Source: Clostridiales bacterium
GTDB lineage: Bacteria > Bacillota > Clostridia > Oscillospirales > Butyricicoccaceae
Assembly (NCBI GenBank): GCA_022775385.1
Contig: JALFIV010000005.1
Location: 1-56,979 of the forward strand
DNA: 56,979 bases
Direction: 5' to 3'
Below the pieces are notes generated by a model that worked only from the letters and a program-made list of their open reading frames with translations, ran no database searches and was not told the DNA's origin. Position numbers and translations under genes: made by a program. Positions 8,463-17,501 of this stretch are shown here, piece by piece; position 1 is the first letter of the stretch; each line of letters begins with the position of its first letter.

Positions 8463-9526
8463 ATGCCGATCCCCTGCGGCGTATACGCTTCGATTCCCGC
8501 CTCCTCGAAGGTATAGCTTTCGGCATAGACCGTGCGCGCCATATCCAGAAGCGGCATCGCCGCAACCGCACCGGTACCCTCTCCGAGACACATCTCGGCT
8601 GTGATCAGCGGGCGTTTGCTGAGTGCCTCCAGCAGAAGACGGCTCGCCGGTTCGGACGATGCGTGGCTCGCCAATACCGCCCCGGAAGCCGTCGGACACA
8701 GCCGTACTGCACATAGCGCCGCCGCGGAGCTGATCACGCCGTCCATCAGAATCGGAATCCGGTACAAAGCACCGCCGAGAAAGACACCGCACAGTGCGGC
8801 GAGATCGAATCCGCCTACTTTCTGCAGGATGTCAACCGGATCATCCGGATTGGGCCGATTCACCGCAATCGCCCGCTGAATCGCGGCACGCTTGCGCTCG
8901 AGTCCCGCATCGGAAAGACCGGCACCCCGTCCGGTCAATTCCAGCGGATTCCGTCCAAGCAGGACGCTTGCCACGGCACTCGTCGTTGTTGTGTTTCCGA
9001 TTCCCATCTCGCCGGTTGCCAAAAGGCGGATTCCCCGAGCTTTTTGTTCACCGACCAGTTCAATTCCGGTGAGGATTGCACGCTCTGCCTGCTCCCTCGT
9101 CATTGCGGGACCTGCGGAGATATCGTCTGTTCCGTTTCCGATACGGCGCGAAATAACACCGGCACACGGAGTAAAATCCTTGATTCCGACATCCACCGGG
9201 ATCACTTCACAGTCTGCACAAGACGCCATGCGGCAGACCGAGGTTCGGCCTGCCGCAAGATTCTGCGCGACAATTCCGGTCACCGAACTGTCAGTCTGCG
9301 TGACTCCCTGCGCGACGACGCCGTTGTCTGCACAGAGCACCAGCACAGCGCGCGGCGTTAAACAGACATCGGTGTCTCCGTTCAGGGCCGCGATATCCGA
9401 AATCGCATCCTCCAGCAGTCCCAGACTGCCGAGCGGCTTTCCGCAGGAATCCCAGCGGCGTTTTGCCTCCTGTCGGACAGATATACTGGGTGATGGAATG
9501 CGTCTGATTGTTTCTTCAAGCTTCAT
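8459..9526 (-). CDS. cobT: Nicotinate-nucleotide:dimethylbenzimidazole phosphoribosyltransferase CobT
   Basis: CobT makes alpha-ribazole phosphate from nicotinate mononucleotide and a lower-ligand base. The protein is 355 residues, matching the family. GEMGIGNTTT lies at 172-181, and the catalytic glutamate is Glu316 in LGEGTGA, equivalent to Glu317 of Salmonella CobT. The first residues, KLEETIRRI, followed later by DSCGKPLGSLGLLE, are typical. The start at 9526 has AAGGAGG upstream and overlaps the cbiA stop by 11 bases. Which base it activates cannot be told from sequence. Confidence 0.95.
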   Translation of the reverse strand: MKLEETIRRIPSPSISVRQEAKRRWDSCGKPLGSLGLLEDAISDIAALNGDTDVCLTPRAVLVLCADNGVVAQGVTQTDSSVTGIVAQNLAAGRTSVCRMASCADCEVIPVDVGIKDFTPCAGVISRRIGNGTDDISAGPAMTREQAERAILTGIELVGEQKARGIRLLATGEMGIGNTTTTSAVASVLLGRNPLELTGRGAGLSDAGLERKRAAIQRAIAVNRPNPDDPVDILQKVGGFDLAALCGVFLGGALYRIPILMDGVISSAAALCAVRLCPTASGAVLASHASSEPASRLLLEALSKRPLITAEMCLGEGTGAVAAMPLLDMARTVYAESYTFEEAGIEAYTPQGIGI

Positions 9527-10877
9527 GCTTGCCCTCCTTGTATCGCCGTGCGGCTTCCACAAATCGCGCGGCCAGCGCAGGATTTCCCGTAAAGTATAAA
9601 TGCGGGAATCCCGCATAGAGTGTTTCCGTTGCGATTCCGCAAGACCAGCTTCTGCCGGTCTGCAGCTTGACCGCATCTAAAGCATCTCCGTTTTCGGTGG
9701 AATCCCAATAATGGAATTCATGTGTGCGGATTTTTTCCCCGGCGCGGAACAGCATGCTGTCGGATTTTGCCGTGAGTTCGGCGTAACCAAATCGAACGAG
9801 CCGTCCGCGCGGGATGCCGCGACCGTTCAAAAAGCCCGCCATGTCATACGAGTTTCCCGCCGAATCCACCAAACTGTCACCCAGATATAAGAATCCGCCG
9901 CATTCTGCAATGGTCGGCAGTCCATTCCCGCATGCCATACGGATGCTCTCGCGCATGCTCCGATTCTCCGACAGCTGTTTGGCATACAGTTCGGGATATC
10001 CCCCAGGCAGGTACAGCGCGTGAACAGGATCCGGGAGCCTGTTGTCGTGAATCGGAGAGAATTCGACAAGCTCGGCTCCCCGAGCACGCAATTCTTCTTT
10101 GTTTTCTTCGTAAGTAAAGCAGAATGCCTCGTCGTTTGCCAATGCAATCCGGATGGTTGGCTTCGGAAGCGATTTTGGCATTTTGTGTTCGATTCCGCTG
10201 GAATGGCACAGGGACAGGAGATGCGAAACATCTACCGTCTGCTCCATTTGATCCGCAATCTGCTGGATTTTCCAATCCAGATCGGTGATTTCCTGTGCGG
10301 TATACAGTCCGAGATGACGGCTTTCGAACTGTGCATCCGCCATGTGAGGCAGAAATCCCAGAACAGCCAGACCGGTCTCGCGCTCCAGCATCGGAGAGAG
10401 AGTACGGTACAGCATCTCGGAGCAGTCATTGAGAATGACACCGGCAATGTGACTGGGCTGACGGAACCGGCACAGCCCCTGAATCTGTGCCGCGAGCGTC
10501 AGGCTGTTTCCCTTTGGACGCACAACCAGAACAACCGGAAAATCCAGTATGTCCGCCGCTTCCCAGGCGCTTGCCTGTGTCGTGACACCGCCTACACCGT
10601 CGTAAAAGCCCATCGCACCTTCGCAGACCACTGCGTCATGACCGGACGAAGAATGCGCAAACAGTGCACGCATCTGGTCGGAGGACGAAAGATAGCTGTC
10701 TAAATTGTGGCTTTCGACACTGAGGACCGAACGGTGGAACATAGGGTCAATGTAATCCGGTCCGCATTTCAGTGCACACGGATGGTATCCGCGGCGATGC
10801 AATAGGTTGAGCAGACCGCAGACAATGGCGGTCTTTCCGCTTCCGGAATTCGGAGCGGAGATCATCACGCGGATCAC
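9516..10877 (-). CDS. cbiA: Cobyrinate a,c-diamide synthase CbiA
   Basis: CbiA uses glutamine and ATP to amidate the a and c side chains of cobyrinic acid. The protein is 453 residues. The ATP-binding motif SAPNSGSGKT is at 7-16, and CGPDYIDPMFH follows at 38-48. The C-terminal glutaminase domain carries Cys326 in TIAECGGFLYLG. It is distinguished from cobQ by the PDYIDP motif and domain order. The start overlaps the cbiET stop by 4 bases. Confidence 0.95.
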   Translation of the reverse strand: MIRVMISAPNSGSGKTAIVCGLLNLLHRRGYHPCALKCGPDYIDPMFHRSVLSVESHNLDSYLSSSDQMRALFAHSSSGHDAVVCEGAMGFYDGVGGVTTQASAWEAADILDFPVVLVVRPKGNSLTLAAQIQGLCRFRQPSHIAGVILNDCSEMLYRTLSPMLERETGLAVLGFLPHMADAQFESRHLGLYTAQEITDLDWKIQQIADQMEQTVDVSHLLSLCHSSGIEHKMPKSLPKPTIRIALANDEAFCFTYEENKEELRARGAELVEFSPIHDNRLPDPVHALYLPGGYPELYAKQLSENRSMRESIRMACGNGLPTIAECGGFLYLGDSLVDSAGNSYDMAGFLNGRGIPRGRLVRFGYAELTAKSDSMLFRAGEKIRTHEFHYWDSTENGDALDAVKLQTGRSWSCGIATETLYAGFPHLYFTGNPALAARFVEAARRYKEGKHEA

Positions 10878-12073
10878 TGCGGTACCCCTGTGATCAGAAA
10901 GACGGGATTATTCGCGGTCAGCAGATGCAGAGAACCGGCTTTTTTACTCCGACTGACCGAAATCTGAACGGTCTCAGTCCGGAATCCGCGTGTGGTCAAG
11001 ACAGCGACCGCTTTTCCCAATGTTTCAATTGCGATTGCCGAGATGCAGATCCGTGCAGACAGATTTTTTTGGAGAACACAGTCGACGATTTCTTCGAGCT
11101 TTCCCTTTGTCCCGCCGATGAAAACGGCATCCGGCGGTGGGAGCGTCTCCAATACCTCCGGTGCGCTTCCCTCCGCCACGGACAGATTCCACGCACCGAA
11201 TTTCTCCCGATTGCGGCGAATGAGGTCACAAGCCTCCGGATTGCATTCGACGGAATAAACATGTCCGCGCGACGCCGCAAGTGCCAGCTCCACAGAGACA
11301 CTGCCGGTACCGCCGCCGATATCCCAAACCGTCTCCTGCGGACGGACCGCCAGTTTTCCCAGCAGGACCGCACGAACCTCCTGTTTGGTCATCGGAACGT
11401 TACCGCGGATAAACGCATCATCTGCAATTCCATTCGTTCTTCGAACCGTGTTCGGTGCCGGCTCACACAGCATGACCGAAAGCGGAGAGAAGGTCTGCTC
11501 GGCAAACTGCGCGGCTGTGCCTGATTGAATGTTCTCATCCGGATAAGAGAGATTCTCCCCGACAGTGACCGAAAGATCTCCCAATCCTGCCGCGGTCAGC
11601 TGCTGACACAGCTCGCGCGGCGTGAGTTTTCCGCCGGTCAGGAAGAACACCGGAGCCCCTTGCAGGACTTCCGAGACCGCGTCGCAGGACACTCCGTGTG
11701 CCGAGACCAAACGCCACGACTGCCACGGCTGACCCAGACGGGCGGCAAAAATCTGTACACTGGAGATACCGGGAAGAACACGCGCCGGAATCTTCCGCTC
11801 CCGCAGAAGCTCGAGCAGACCGCGCGCACCCGAATAGAATCCGCTGTCTCCACTGTACAGCACACAGCTGGGTTCACAGTTCCGCTCCAAAATAATATCA
11901 CAGATGACATCCGGACGGTACTCCGTGATACATTTTGCCGAACAGTCGTCCGGAAGCAGAGCGAGCAGACGGGAAGCGCCGATGACAAGATCCGCCGAAC
12001 GGAGTGCGTCGCGCGCTTCTCCGGTCAGCAGACTGTTGTTTCCGCATCCCATTCCAATGATGGTTACCTGCAT
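10874..12073 (-). CDS. cbiET: Fused cobalt-precorrin-7 C5-methyltransferase / cobalt-precorrin-6B C15-methyltransferase (CbiE-CbiT)
   Basis: The protein has 399 residues and two domains. The N-terminal half is a tetrapyrrole methylase (CbiE): it begins VTIIGMGCGNNSLLTGEA and has YSGDSGFYSGARGLLELL. The C-terminal half is a class I SAM methyltransferase (CbiT) beginning near RGNVPMTKQEVRAVLLGKL, with the SAM loop DIGGGTGSVSVELA. Together they methylate C5 and C15 and decarboxylate the C12 acetate, as in CobL. The fusion is common. The start overlaps the cbiJ stop by 10 bases. Confidence 0.95.
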   Translation of the reverse strand: MQVTIIGMGCGNNSLLTGEARDALRSADLVIGASRLLALLPDDCSAKCITEYRPDVICDIILERNCEPSCVLYSGDSGFYSGARGLLELLRERKIPARVLPGISSVQIFAARLGQPWQSWRLVSAHGVSCDAVSEVLQGAPVFFLTGGKLTPRELCQQLTAAGLGDLSVTVGENLSYPDENIQSGTAAQFAEQTFSPLSVMLCEPAPNTVRRTNGIADDAFIRGNVPMTKQEVRAVLLGKLAVRPQETVWDIGGGTGSVSVELALAASRGHVYSVECNPEACDLIRRNREKFGAWNLSVAEGSAPEVLETLPPPDAVFIGGTKGKLEEIVDCVLQKNLSARICISAIAIETLGKAVAVLTTRGFRTETVQISVSRSKKAGSLHLLTANNPVFLITGVPQ

Positions 12074-12810
12074 GTGAACGTCTCCTTACACTCTTCAAAA
12101 ATCTGATCCATGGAACAGCCGTCCTGTTCTTCCGGTCTTGCAATTACAATCAGCTGAGCGCCGGTGCGCTGTGCCGCTTCGCGCTTCTGCTCAAATCCGC
12201 CGACTGTTCCGCCGTCTTTGGTAACCAGATAGCGGATGTTGTACTCCCGAAGGAGCATTTCATTGAATGCGGCCGAAAACGGTCCCTGTACAGCGATGAT
12301 GTGCCGCCGCGGGATTCCCGCCTGTTCACAGGCGGTCAGGCTCGCATGCATGGGAAGAACACGAACAAACAGCCGCTCCGGTGCAATGCACTTGTAAGCG
12401 GCGAGCTCCTTTGCCCCCGTTGTCAGCAGAATATTTCCCTCCTGTGCGGCGAGATAGGCGGCGGCATCCGAAGCGTCGGATACCACAACATTTGCGGCGT
12501 CTGTTTGACTTTTCGGGCGAAGCAGGCGGCGATACGGGACTGCACATTGCCTGCATGCCGCGCGGATATTTGCCGTCACCTTTTCCGCGTAGGGATGGGT
12601 GGCATCAATACAAAGATCTGCACCGCAGATGGTATCGCACATTTCCGCAACAGTCTGATACCCGCACTGCACGGTGATATTCGGCGCAGTTCCCTGCTCC
12701 TCCCGCCCGTATTCCGTTGCCACACAGACGGTGATTTTGAGTCCGAGCTCAGCCAGACGATGAGAAAGCAGGCGGCCTTCCGTCGTGCCGCTGTATAACA
12801 CAATCTTCAT
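12064..12810 (-). CDS. cbiJ: Cobalt-precorrin-6A reductase CbiJ (CobK)
   Basis: CbiJ reduces the C18-C19 double bond of cobalt-precorrin-6A with NADPH. The protein is 248 residues. It opens KIVLYSGTTEGRLLSHRLAE, the CobK/CbiJ N-terminus, and has DATHPYAEKVTANIRAAC, another strong family match. LTTGAKEL and VTKDGGTVGGFEQK follow in the expected order. The start overlaps the cbiH stop by 4 bases. Confidence 0.95.
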   Translation of the reverse strand: MKIVLYSGTTEGRLLSHRLAELGLKITVCVATEYGREEQGTAPNITVQCGYQTVAEMCDTICGADLCIDATHPYAEKVTANIRAACRQCAVPYRRLLRPKSQTDAANVVVSDASDAAAYLAAQEGNILLTTGAKELAAYKCIAPERLFVRVLPMHASLTACEQAGIPRRHIIAVQGPFSAAFNEMLLREYNIRYLVTKDGGTVGGFEQKREAAQRTGAQLIVIARPEEQDGCSMDQIFEECKETFTCR

Positions 12811-13538
12811 GGCCTGCGGTATCCTCTCGGGGTGACCATGTTTCCGGAACAGATCGTCGTGGACGAAGAACCGATAAACACCGTCGTAAACATATCCAGT
12901 GTTTCATCCGCCAGTTCCTTCAGAGAAAGAATGCGTGATTCCTGACCATCCCGGCCGATATTTCTGACCCATCCGCAGACGGTATCCGGCGATTTGTGCT
13001 CCATCAGCACCGCGCAGGCGCGCCGAAGCGTATCCGTACGTTTTTTGGAGCACGGATTGTAAATACAGACGACAAAATCACCCTCCGCCGCACAGCAGAG
13101 CCGTGTTTCAATGCGATCCCACGGCGTCAGCAGGTCGGACAACGAAATGACGCAGAAATCGTGCCCGAGCGGTGCACCCAAAACCGCCGCACCGGACAGT
13201 GCCGCCGTCACACCGGGGACAATCTCGATTGCAACATCGGGGCAGTCCGCTCCCAGTTCCAGTATCAGTCCCGCCATGCCGTAAACACCGGCATCTCCGC
13301 TGCACACCATGGCAACGGTCTTTCCGCACTGTGCGGTTTCCAGCGCCCAACGGCATCGGTCGACTTCTTTTTTCATCGGCGTGCTGTAGGTTTCCTTTTC
13401 CGGAAACAGCGGGGCGACCAGATCAATATAAACGGTATAACCGCAGAGCACATCGGCCTGCTCCATGGCAGACCGTGCTTGCTGTGTCAAAAACACCGCA
13501 TCGCCCGGTCCGATGCCGACTACAAATATGTTACTCAT
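12807..13538 (-). CDS. cbiH: Cobalt-factor III / precorrin-3B C17-methyltransferase CbiH (CobJ)
   Basis: CbiH contracts the macrocycle ring and methylates C17. The protein is 243 residues from ATG at 13538 and begins MSNIFVVGIGPGDAVFLT. The tetrapyrrole methylase motif CSGDAGVYGMAGLILEL and the YNPCSKKR segment are both present, the latter typical of CobJ/CbiH. The start overlaps the cbiG stop by 8 bases. In-frame codons up to 13592 lack homology. Confidence 0.95.
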   Translation of the reverse strand: MSNIFVVGIGPGDAVFLTQQARSAMEQADVLCGYTVYIDLVAPLFPEKETYSTPMKKEVDRCRWALETAQCGKTVAMVCSGDAGVYGMAGLILELGADCPDVAIEIVPGVTAALSGAAVLGAPLGHDFCVISLSDLLTPWDRIETRLCCAAEGDFVVCIYNPCSKKRTDTLRRACAVLMEHKSPDTVCGWVRNIGRDGQESRILSLKELADETLDMFTTVFIGSSSTTICSGNMVTPRGYRRP

Positions 13539-14529
13539 GTTTCCATCTCCAATCCGGATGATACGGTGCGCACGCCAGTGCAAATGTCGCACCGTGAGAG
13601 ATCCATTTTGTCTGCATCAAACTGCCGCCGGATACAAATACCGCACTGCGCTCGCAGACATTGTCGACACCGGTGACGGTTTGAACAAACGGCGATGCGG
13701 TAAACGTTCCATCTGTCTGTGCGAGCGCATCTGCAAACACTGTATGCAGGGGCCATCCGTGTGCAGTGCAGAACTCCTGAAGTCCTGTTTCGTTCTGTTT
13801 GAGCGTGATGGTCGCAACGCCGCATATCGCCTGTTCCAGCACACCGGTCTGTTCACAGAATTCCACGAATCCCGTTTCCAATGCCGCGCAGGAAATTCCC
13901 TTCCGGCATCCGATACCGAGAGTCAGAACACGCGGTGCAAGCAGAAGCGCATCGGCACTCTCCCGCTTTGCAGACAGACAAACCATCGCCTGACTCGGAT
14001 CATCCACAAGCGAAATACAGGCGGGATGCGCCCCCGCGATCTTCCAGTGACTGTATACGGGAATACTCTCCCCGCGCAGGACAGCCGCAGAGACCCGTTT
14101 GATCTGTTTCGGATTGACGACCGCGCAGTTTTGACGTTTTGCCCATTCATCCACAGCGAAAACGCCGCGGACATCGGTCGCGGTAGTGAGCACCGGCTGT
14201 GCACCGCAGGCGGCATGAATTGCCTGTGCCAGATCGTTTGCCCCTCCCAGATGACCGGACAGAATCGGAATGACATAGTTTCCGCACTCATCCATCACCA
14301 GAACAGCGGGGTCGGTCGTCTTGCTGACCACGTGCGGTGCAATCGCGCGCACGGCAATTCCGGCGGCACCGACAAAGATCAGCGCATCGGCGGTGGAAAA
14401 CTGCTGTGCCGTCCAATCGCGCAGAGAGAGTTCTGCGCCGCATCGGGCTACACTGCCGCCGACAACGGATGCCGCGTGCTGTGCAAACCGGAATCCATTT
14501 TCGGTAAATGTCATCCATGCAATCGTCAT
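13531..14529 (-). CDS. cbiG: Cobalt-precorrin-5A hydrolase CbiG
   Basis: CbiG opens the lactone of cobalt-precorrin-5A and releases acetaldehyde, a step unique to the anaerobic pathway. The protein is 332 residues. The N-terminal and central regions read FVGAAGIAVRAIAPHVVSKTTDPAV and PILSGHLGGANDLA, both CbiG signatures. The C-terminal domain starts GIGCRKGISCAALE. The start overlaps the cbiF stop as ATGA. Its presence, with CbiD, shows the route is the oxygen-independent, early-cobalt one. Confidence 0.95.
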   Translation of the reverse strand: MTIAWMTFTENGFRFAQHAASVVGGSVARCGAELSLRDWTAQQFSTADALIFVGAAGIAVRAIAPHVVSKTTDPAVLVMDECGNYVIPILSGHLGGANDLAQAIHAACGAQPVLTTATDVRGVFAVDEWAKRQNCAVVNPKQIKRVSAAVLRGESIPVYSHWKIAGAHPACISLVDDPSQAMVCLSAKRESADALLLAPRVLTLGIGCRKGISCAALETGFVEFCEQTGVLEQAICGVATITLKQNETGLQEFCTAHGWPLHTVFADALAQTDGTFTASPFVQTVTGVDNVCERSAVFVSGGSLMQTKWISHGATFALACAPYHPDWRWKHE

Positions 14530-15284
14530 TCAGGCGTCCCCTTTCGAAACTCCGTCGTAAACTGCGGATGATACAGGAGGCTTCTCTCGTAATGCTCTCC
14601 GAGAAAATCGCCGACCAGAATCAGTGCAGTCTTGGAAATCCCTTCGCGAGCCGCACTCTCTGCCAGTGTGCCGACCGTACATCGGATCACTTTCTGATCC
14701 GGCCATGTCGCTTTATAGACAATTGCCGCGGGCGTCTGCTCCGTATATGCACCCTGAAGAAGTTCCTCCTGCACGCGGTCCAGCAGACCGGCCGATAGGA
14801 ACAGCACCATTGTTGCGCCGTGTGAGGAAAGCTCCGAGAGACGCTCACGCGGTGGGACCGGTGTTCGTCCTTCCATTCGCGTAATAATGACACTTTGACT
14901 GACGCCGGGAAGCGTGTATTCCGCACACAGCGCCGCAGCGGCACCGCAGAAGCTGGAGACCCCCGGGGTGTCGTCGTAGGGAATCCCGTCCTTGTCCAGC
15001 CGGTCCATCTGTTCCCGGACCGCGCCGTAGAGACTCATATCGCCGGTATGCAGACGCACCGTTGTCTTGCCGTCTGCCTCCGCCCCGCGCATCACATCCA
15101 GAACCTCTTCCAGCGTCATTTTTGCGCTGTTGTAGATTTCACATTCCGGTTTTGCACGCTCGAGCAGTGCCGGATTGACCAGACTGCCGGCGTAGATGAT
15201 GACGTCCGCCGATTCCAGCAGGGCGGCGCCGCGCACGGTGATTAAATCCGGTGCACCGGGTCCGGCTCCAACAAAATGTACCAT
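14526..15284 (-). CDS. cbiF: Cobalt-precorrin-4 C11-methyltransferase CbiF (CobM)
   Basis: CbiF adds a methyl group from SAM at C11. The protein is 252 residues and begins MVHFVGAGPGAPDLITVRGA. YAGSLVNPALL, HTGDMSLYGAVREQMD and TPGVSSFCGAAAAL are the classic CobM/CbiF motifs. It starts 3 bases after the cbiD stop, the only junction in the operon that does not overlap. Confidence 0.96.
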   Translation of the reverse strand: MVHFVGAGPGAPDLITVRGAALLESADVIIYAGSLVNPALLERAKPECEIYNSAKMTLEEVLDVMRGAEADGKTTVRLHTGDMSLYGAVREQMDRLDKDGIPYDDTPGVSSFCGAAAALCAEYTLPGVSQSVIITRMEGRTPVPPRERLSELSSHGATMVLFLSAGLLDRVQEELLQGAYTEQTPAAIVYKATWPDQKVIRCTVGTLAESAAREGISKTALILVGDFLGEHYERSLLYHPQFTTEFRKGTPE

Positions 15285-15287
15285 GAT

Positions 15288-16421
15288 CTATTCCTTCCTC
15301 CAGCGTTTGAGTATCTCTTTCGCGTAATCAGTGCTTCCCAGCAATCCAAATTCGTTGGAAAACAAAACCGCACCGACCTCATAGGCATCAGCGGCACGGT
15401 GTGTGAGATGAGACTGCACCGCATTCAGAATTCGTTCCATGACCGGACCACGCAGGCCAGATGCGTCCAGAATGGACAGACACGCATCGGTTGTCGCCGC
15501 ATCCATCAGTGCGGTGCAAATTGATTGCGATGCGCCGCACACGGCCGCATGGGCACAGAACAATTCCGTCCGGCAGTCAGCACATTTGGAATGGGTATTC
15601 ATGATGCCGCCGGCAAGTTTAATCATTTTTCCGATATGACCGACGAGCAGAACTCGTTCAAACTGCTGTTCCGCCGCAATATCCAGCGCGTCTCCGATAA
15701 AATTTGAAACCGTCACAATCGGTATGCCGAGCGTATCCAGCCCGGACTGATGCAAAAAGCTCTGGCCGTAGTTTCCGGGAGTCAAAATGACATCGGCGGA
15801 TCCAAGCCGCGCCTGATGCAGTTCCAGCTGGATGGTATTTACAATTGCCCTCTCGCTCATCGGCTCCACAATGCCGGAGGTTCCCAGAATCGAAATGCCG
15901 CCGATGATGCCGATTTTCGGATTAAACGTACGGGATGCAATCGCTTCCCCTCCCGGAACGGAGATCGTGACAGCAATTCCGCCGGTGTAGGCAGACTGCC
16001 GGCAGACCGCCTCAACCGCCTCGGTGATCATCTGCCGCGGAACGCGGTTGATCGCCGCCGCTCCGACCGGCTGATCCAATCCGGGTTTTGTCACCCGTCC
16101 CACGCCGGGTCCTCCTTCGATCGAAACACCGGTTTTTTCTATGCGTGCAGCCGCTACGATTTCCATGCCGTCCGTGACATCAGCATCGTCTCCGGCGTCT
16201 TTGATGACTGTGCACCATGCCGTCTGTCCGTCCCACCCCGAGCGGGTGACAGGAACCTCCACAGGAATCCCTTTTGCTGTGATCAGAGAAACCGATTTCG
16301 GGGCAGATCCGGAAAGCAGCAGAGAGGCAGCTGCGGATGCCGCCAGTGCGGCGCAGGTGCCGGTCGTATAACCACATCGCAGCTGTTTCTGACCGCTTCG
16401 AATATAGTGGGAAAAAGCCAT
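15288..16421 (-). CDS. cbiD: Cobalt-precorrin-5B C1-methyltransferase CbiD
   Basis: CbiD methylates C1 in the anaerobic pathway. The protein is 377 residues. The N-terminus contains LRCGYTTGTCAALAASAA, the hallmark CGYTTGTCA motif, and GGISILGTSGIVEPMS lies in the middle. It is the first gene of the operon. The riboswitch terminator hairpin ends only 18 bases before its start codon, so the terminator's U tract sits close to where the ribosome binding site must be. Confidence 0.96.
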   Translation of the reverse strand: MAFSHYIRSGQKQLRCGYTTGTCAALAASAAASLLLSGSAPKSVSLITAKGIPVEVPVTRSGWDGQTAWCTVIKDAGDDADVTDGMEIVAAARIEKTGVSIEGGPGVGRVTKPGLDQPVGAAAINRVPRQMITEAVEAVCRQSAYTGGIAVTISVPGGEAIASRTFNPKIGIIGGISILGTSGIVEPMSERAIVNTIQLELHQARLGSADVILTPGNYGQSFLHQSGLDTLGIPIVTVSNFIGDALDIAAEQQFERVLLVGHIGKMIKLAGGIMNTHSKCADCRTELFCAHAAVCGASQSICTALMDAATTDACLSILDASGLRGPVMERILNAVQSHLTHRAADAYEVGAVLFSNEFGLLGSTDYAKEILKRWRKE

Positions 16422-16439
16422 TGTGTCATCCTCTCAAAC

Positions 16440-16473
16440 AAAAAAGCCTTTCTCGTCAGCAAACGAGGAAGGC
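16440..16473 (-). terminator. Intrinsic terminator between the cobalamin riboswitch and cbiD
   Basis: On the minus strand GCCTTCCTCGT (16473-16463) pairs with ACGAGAAAGGC (16456-16446), with a 6-base loop and one mismatch, followed by six T residues (16445-16440). It lies downstream of the riboswitch and directly before the first gene, as expected for a transcriptional OFF switch. About 120 bases (16474-16593) separate it from the B12 box and presumably hold the antiterminator. Confidence 0.82.
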
Positions 16474-16593
16474 ATACAAAGAAGAATCCGCAGTCAGCCG
16501 CTGTGACCGCAGAGTTCACCAATCCGCATCGGCGTTTTGTCCGTCCGCCATACGGCTTTCTGCCTGAATATCCTCAGCAGATCTGAACAGAAC

Positions 16594-16757
16594 GGCAGGT
16601 CTTCCGGCTCAGGCATCACTGCCCCGGCCCTGCCTTCCCAAAGTTCGATCTTTAGTGGCATAACTGGCCGGAACTCCTCCTCAACGGCGGCGGTCCCGCA
16701 TGGTTTTTCACCATTTCCCTATTCTCCCGCCGCAACCGGCAGGCACCGTACTGTACT
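16594..16757 (-). promoter_or_regulatory. Cobalamin (AdoCbl) riboswitch controlling the cobalamin operon
   Basis: The minus strand shows the conserved parts in order: GGTGCC near 16748, AATAGGGAA, GTGAAAAACCATGCGGGAC, CCGCCGCCGTTGAGGAG, GCCACT, GGGAAGGCAGG, GATGCCTGAG, and the B12 box GAGCCGGAAGACCTGCC at 16610-16594. The element begins within a few bases of the predicted transcription start and is followed by an intrinsic terminator. High cobalamin should therefore switch off all 15 downstream genes. The exact ends are approximate. Confidence 0.95.
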
Positions 16758-16765
16758 TTGTCCTT

Positions 16766-16794
16766 ATAGTAGCACATCAATCTCTGAAAAGCAA
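16766..16794 (-). promoter_or_regulatory. Promoter of the cobalamin operon
   Basis: TTGCTT (16794-16789), 17 bases, then TACTAT (16771-16766) with a TGC extension just before the -10. Transcription would begin near 16759, immediately ahead of the riboswitch aptamer. Confidence 0.7.
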
Positions 16795-16804
16795 GCAGAG
16801 ACGC

Positions 16805-16838
16805 AAAAACGGGCACCGTTACAATGAACGATGCCCGT
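16805..16838 (-). terminator. Terminator downstream of hpf
   Basis: On the minus strand ACGGGCATCGTT (16838-16827) pairs with AACGGTGCCCGT (16820-16809), with one mismatch, followed by a short T tract. It lies 12 bases beyond the hpf stop codon and separates hpf from the cobalamin promoter. Confidence 0.82.
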
Positions 16839-16850
16839 ATCAGTGACAAA

Positions 16851-17384
16851 TCAGTTGCTTTCGATCAGGCCATAGCCTCCCGCAGCACGCTTATAGATTA
16901 CAGCCGGTGCGTCATCCTCCTCAGCATTCAGGAAGAAGAAGAACTGGTGATCCAGCAGATTCATCTGAAGGATCGCTTCTTCGACCGACATCGGAACTAC
17001 GTCAAACTTCTTGCGGCGGACAACATCGTAATTGTCCTCGACATACTCGGAAATGCCCGCTTCGTTTGCGGTTGCCTTTTCGAATGCACCTTCACGCAGA
17101 CGCTTTTCCAATCTCGTTTTGTTCTTACGAATCTGACGCTCAATGCTGCTGATCATACCATCAACAGAAGCAAACATATCAGTCGTGGTTTCCTCGGCAC
17201 GGAATACCATACCGCCGTGACGAACGGTAATCTCAGCCGTCTGACGACCCTTGATTTCGCTGAACGTCACAACAGCGGAAGTGTCTTTATGGAAATAGCG
17301 CTCCAGCTTGGAAACCTTCTTCGTGGTGTAATCACGAAGCTCTTCGCTTGCATGAATTTTTCTTTCAACGATGGTGATCTTCAT
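16851..17384 (-). CDS. hpf: Long-form ribosome hibernation promoting factor HPF
   Basis: HPF binds the 30S subunit and dimerises 70S ribosomes into inactive 100S particles during slow growth. The protein is 177 residues, the long form typical of Firmicutes. The N-terminal RaiA-like domain (1-~100, beginning MKITIVERKIHASEELRDYT) is followed by a linker. The C-terminal dimerisation domain begins VVRRKKFDVVPMSVEEAILQM and contains LLDHQFFFFLNAEED. AAGGAG precedes the ATG. It is a single-gene unit with a strong promoter and a ~110-base leader, so it should be expressed well. Confidence 0.95.
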   Translation of the reverse strand: MKITIVERKIHASEELRDYTTKKVSKLERYFHKDTSAVVTFSEIKGRQTAEITVRHGGMVFRAEETTTDMFASVDGMISSIERQIRKNKTRLEKRLREGAFEKATANEAGISEYVEDNYDVVRRKKFDVVPMSVEEAILQMNLLDHQFFFFLNAEEDDAPAVIYKRAAGGYGLIESN

Positions 17385-17501
17385 AACATCAGCTCCTTAC
17401 GGTGAACACCCAAAATAACGATATGAAGTTGTATCCGACGATAATCCACACGGATCCTGGAATCATTTTGTATTCTATCTTGTCGGCTTTATGTTACTGT
17501 T

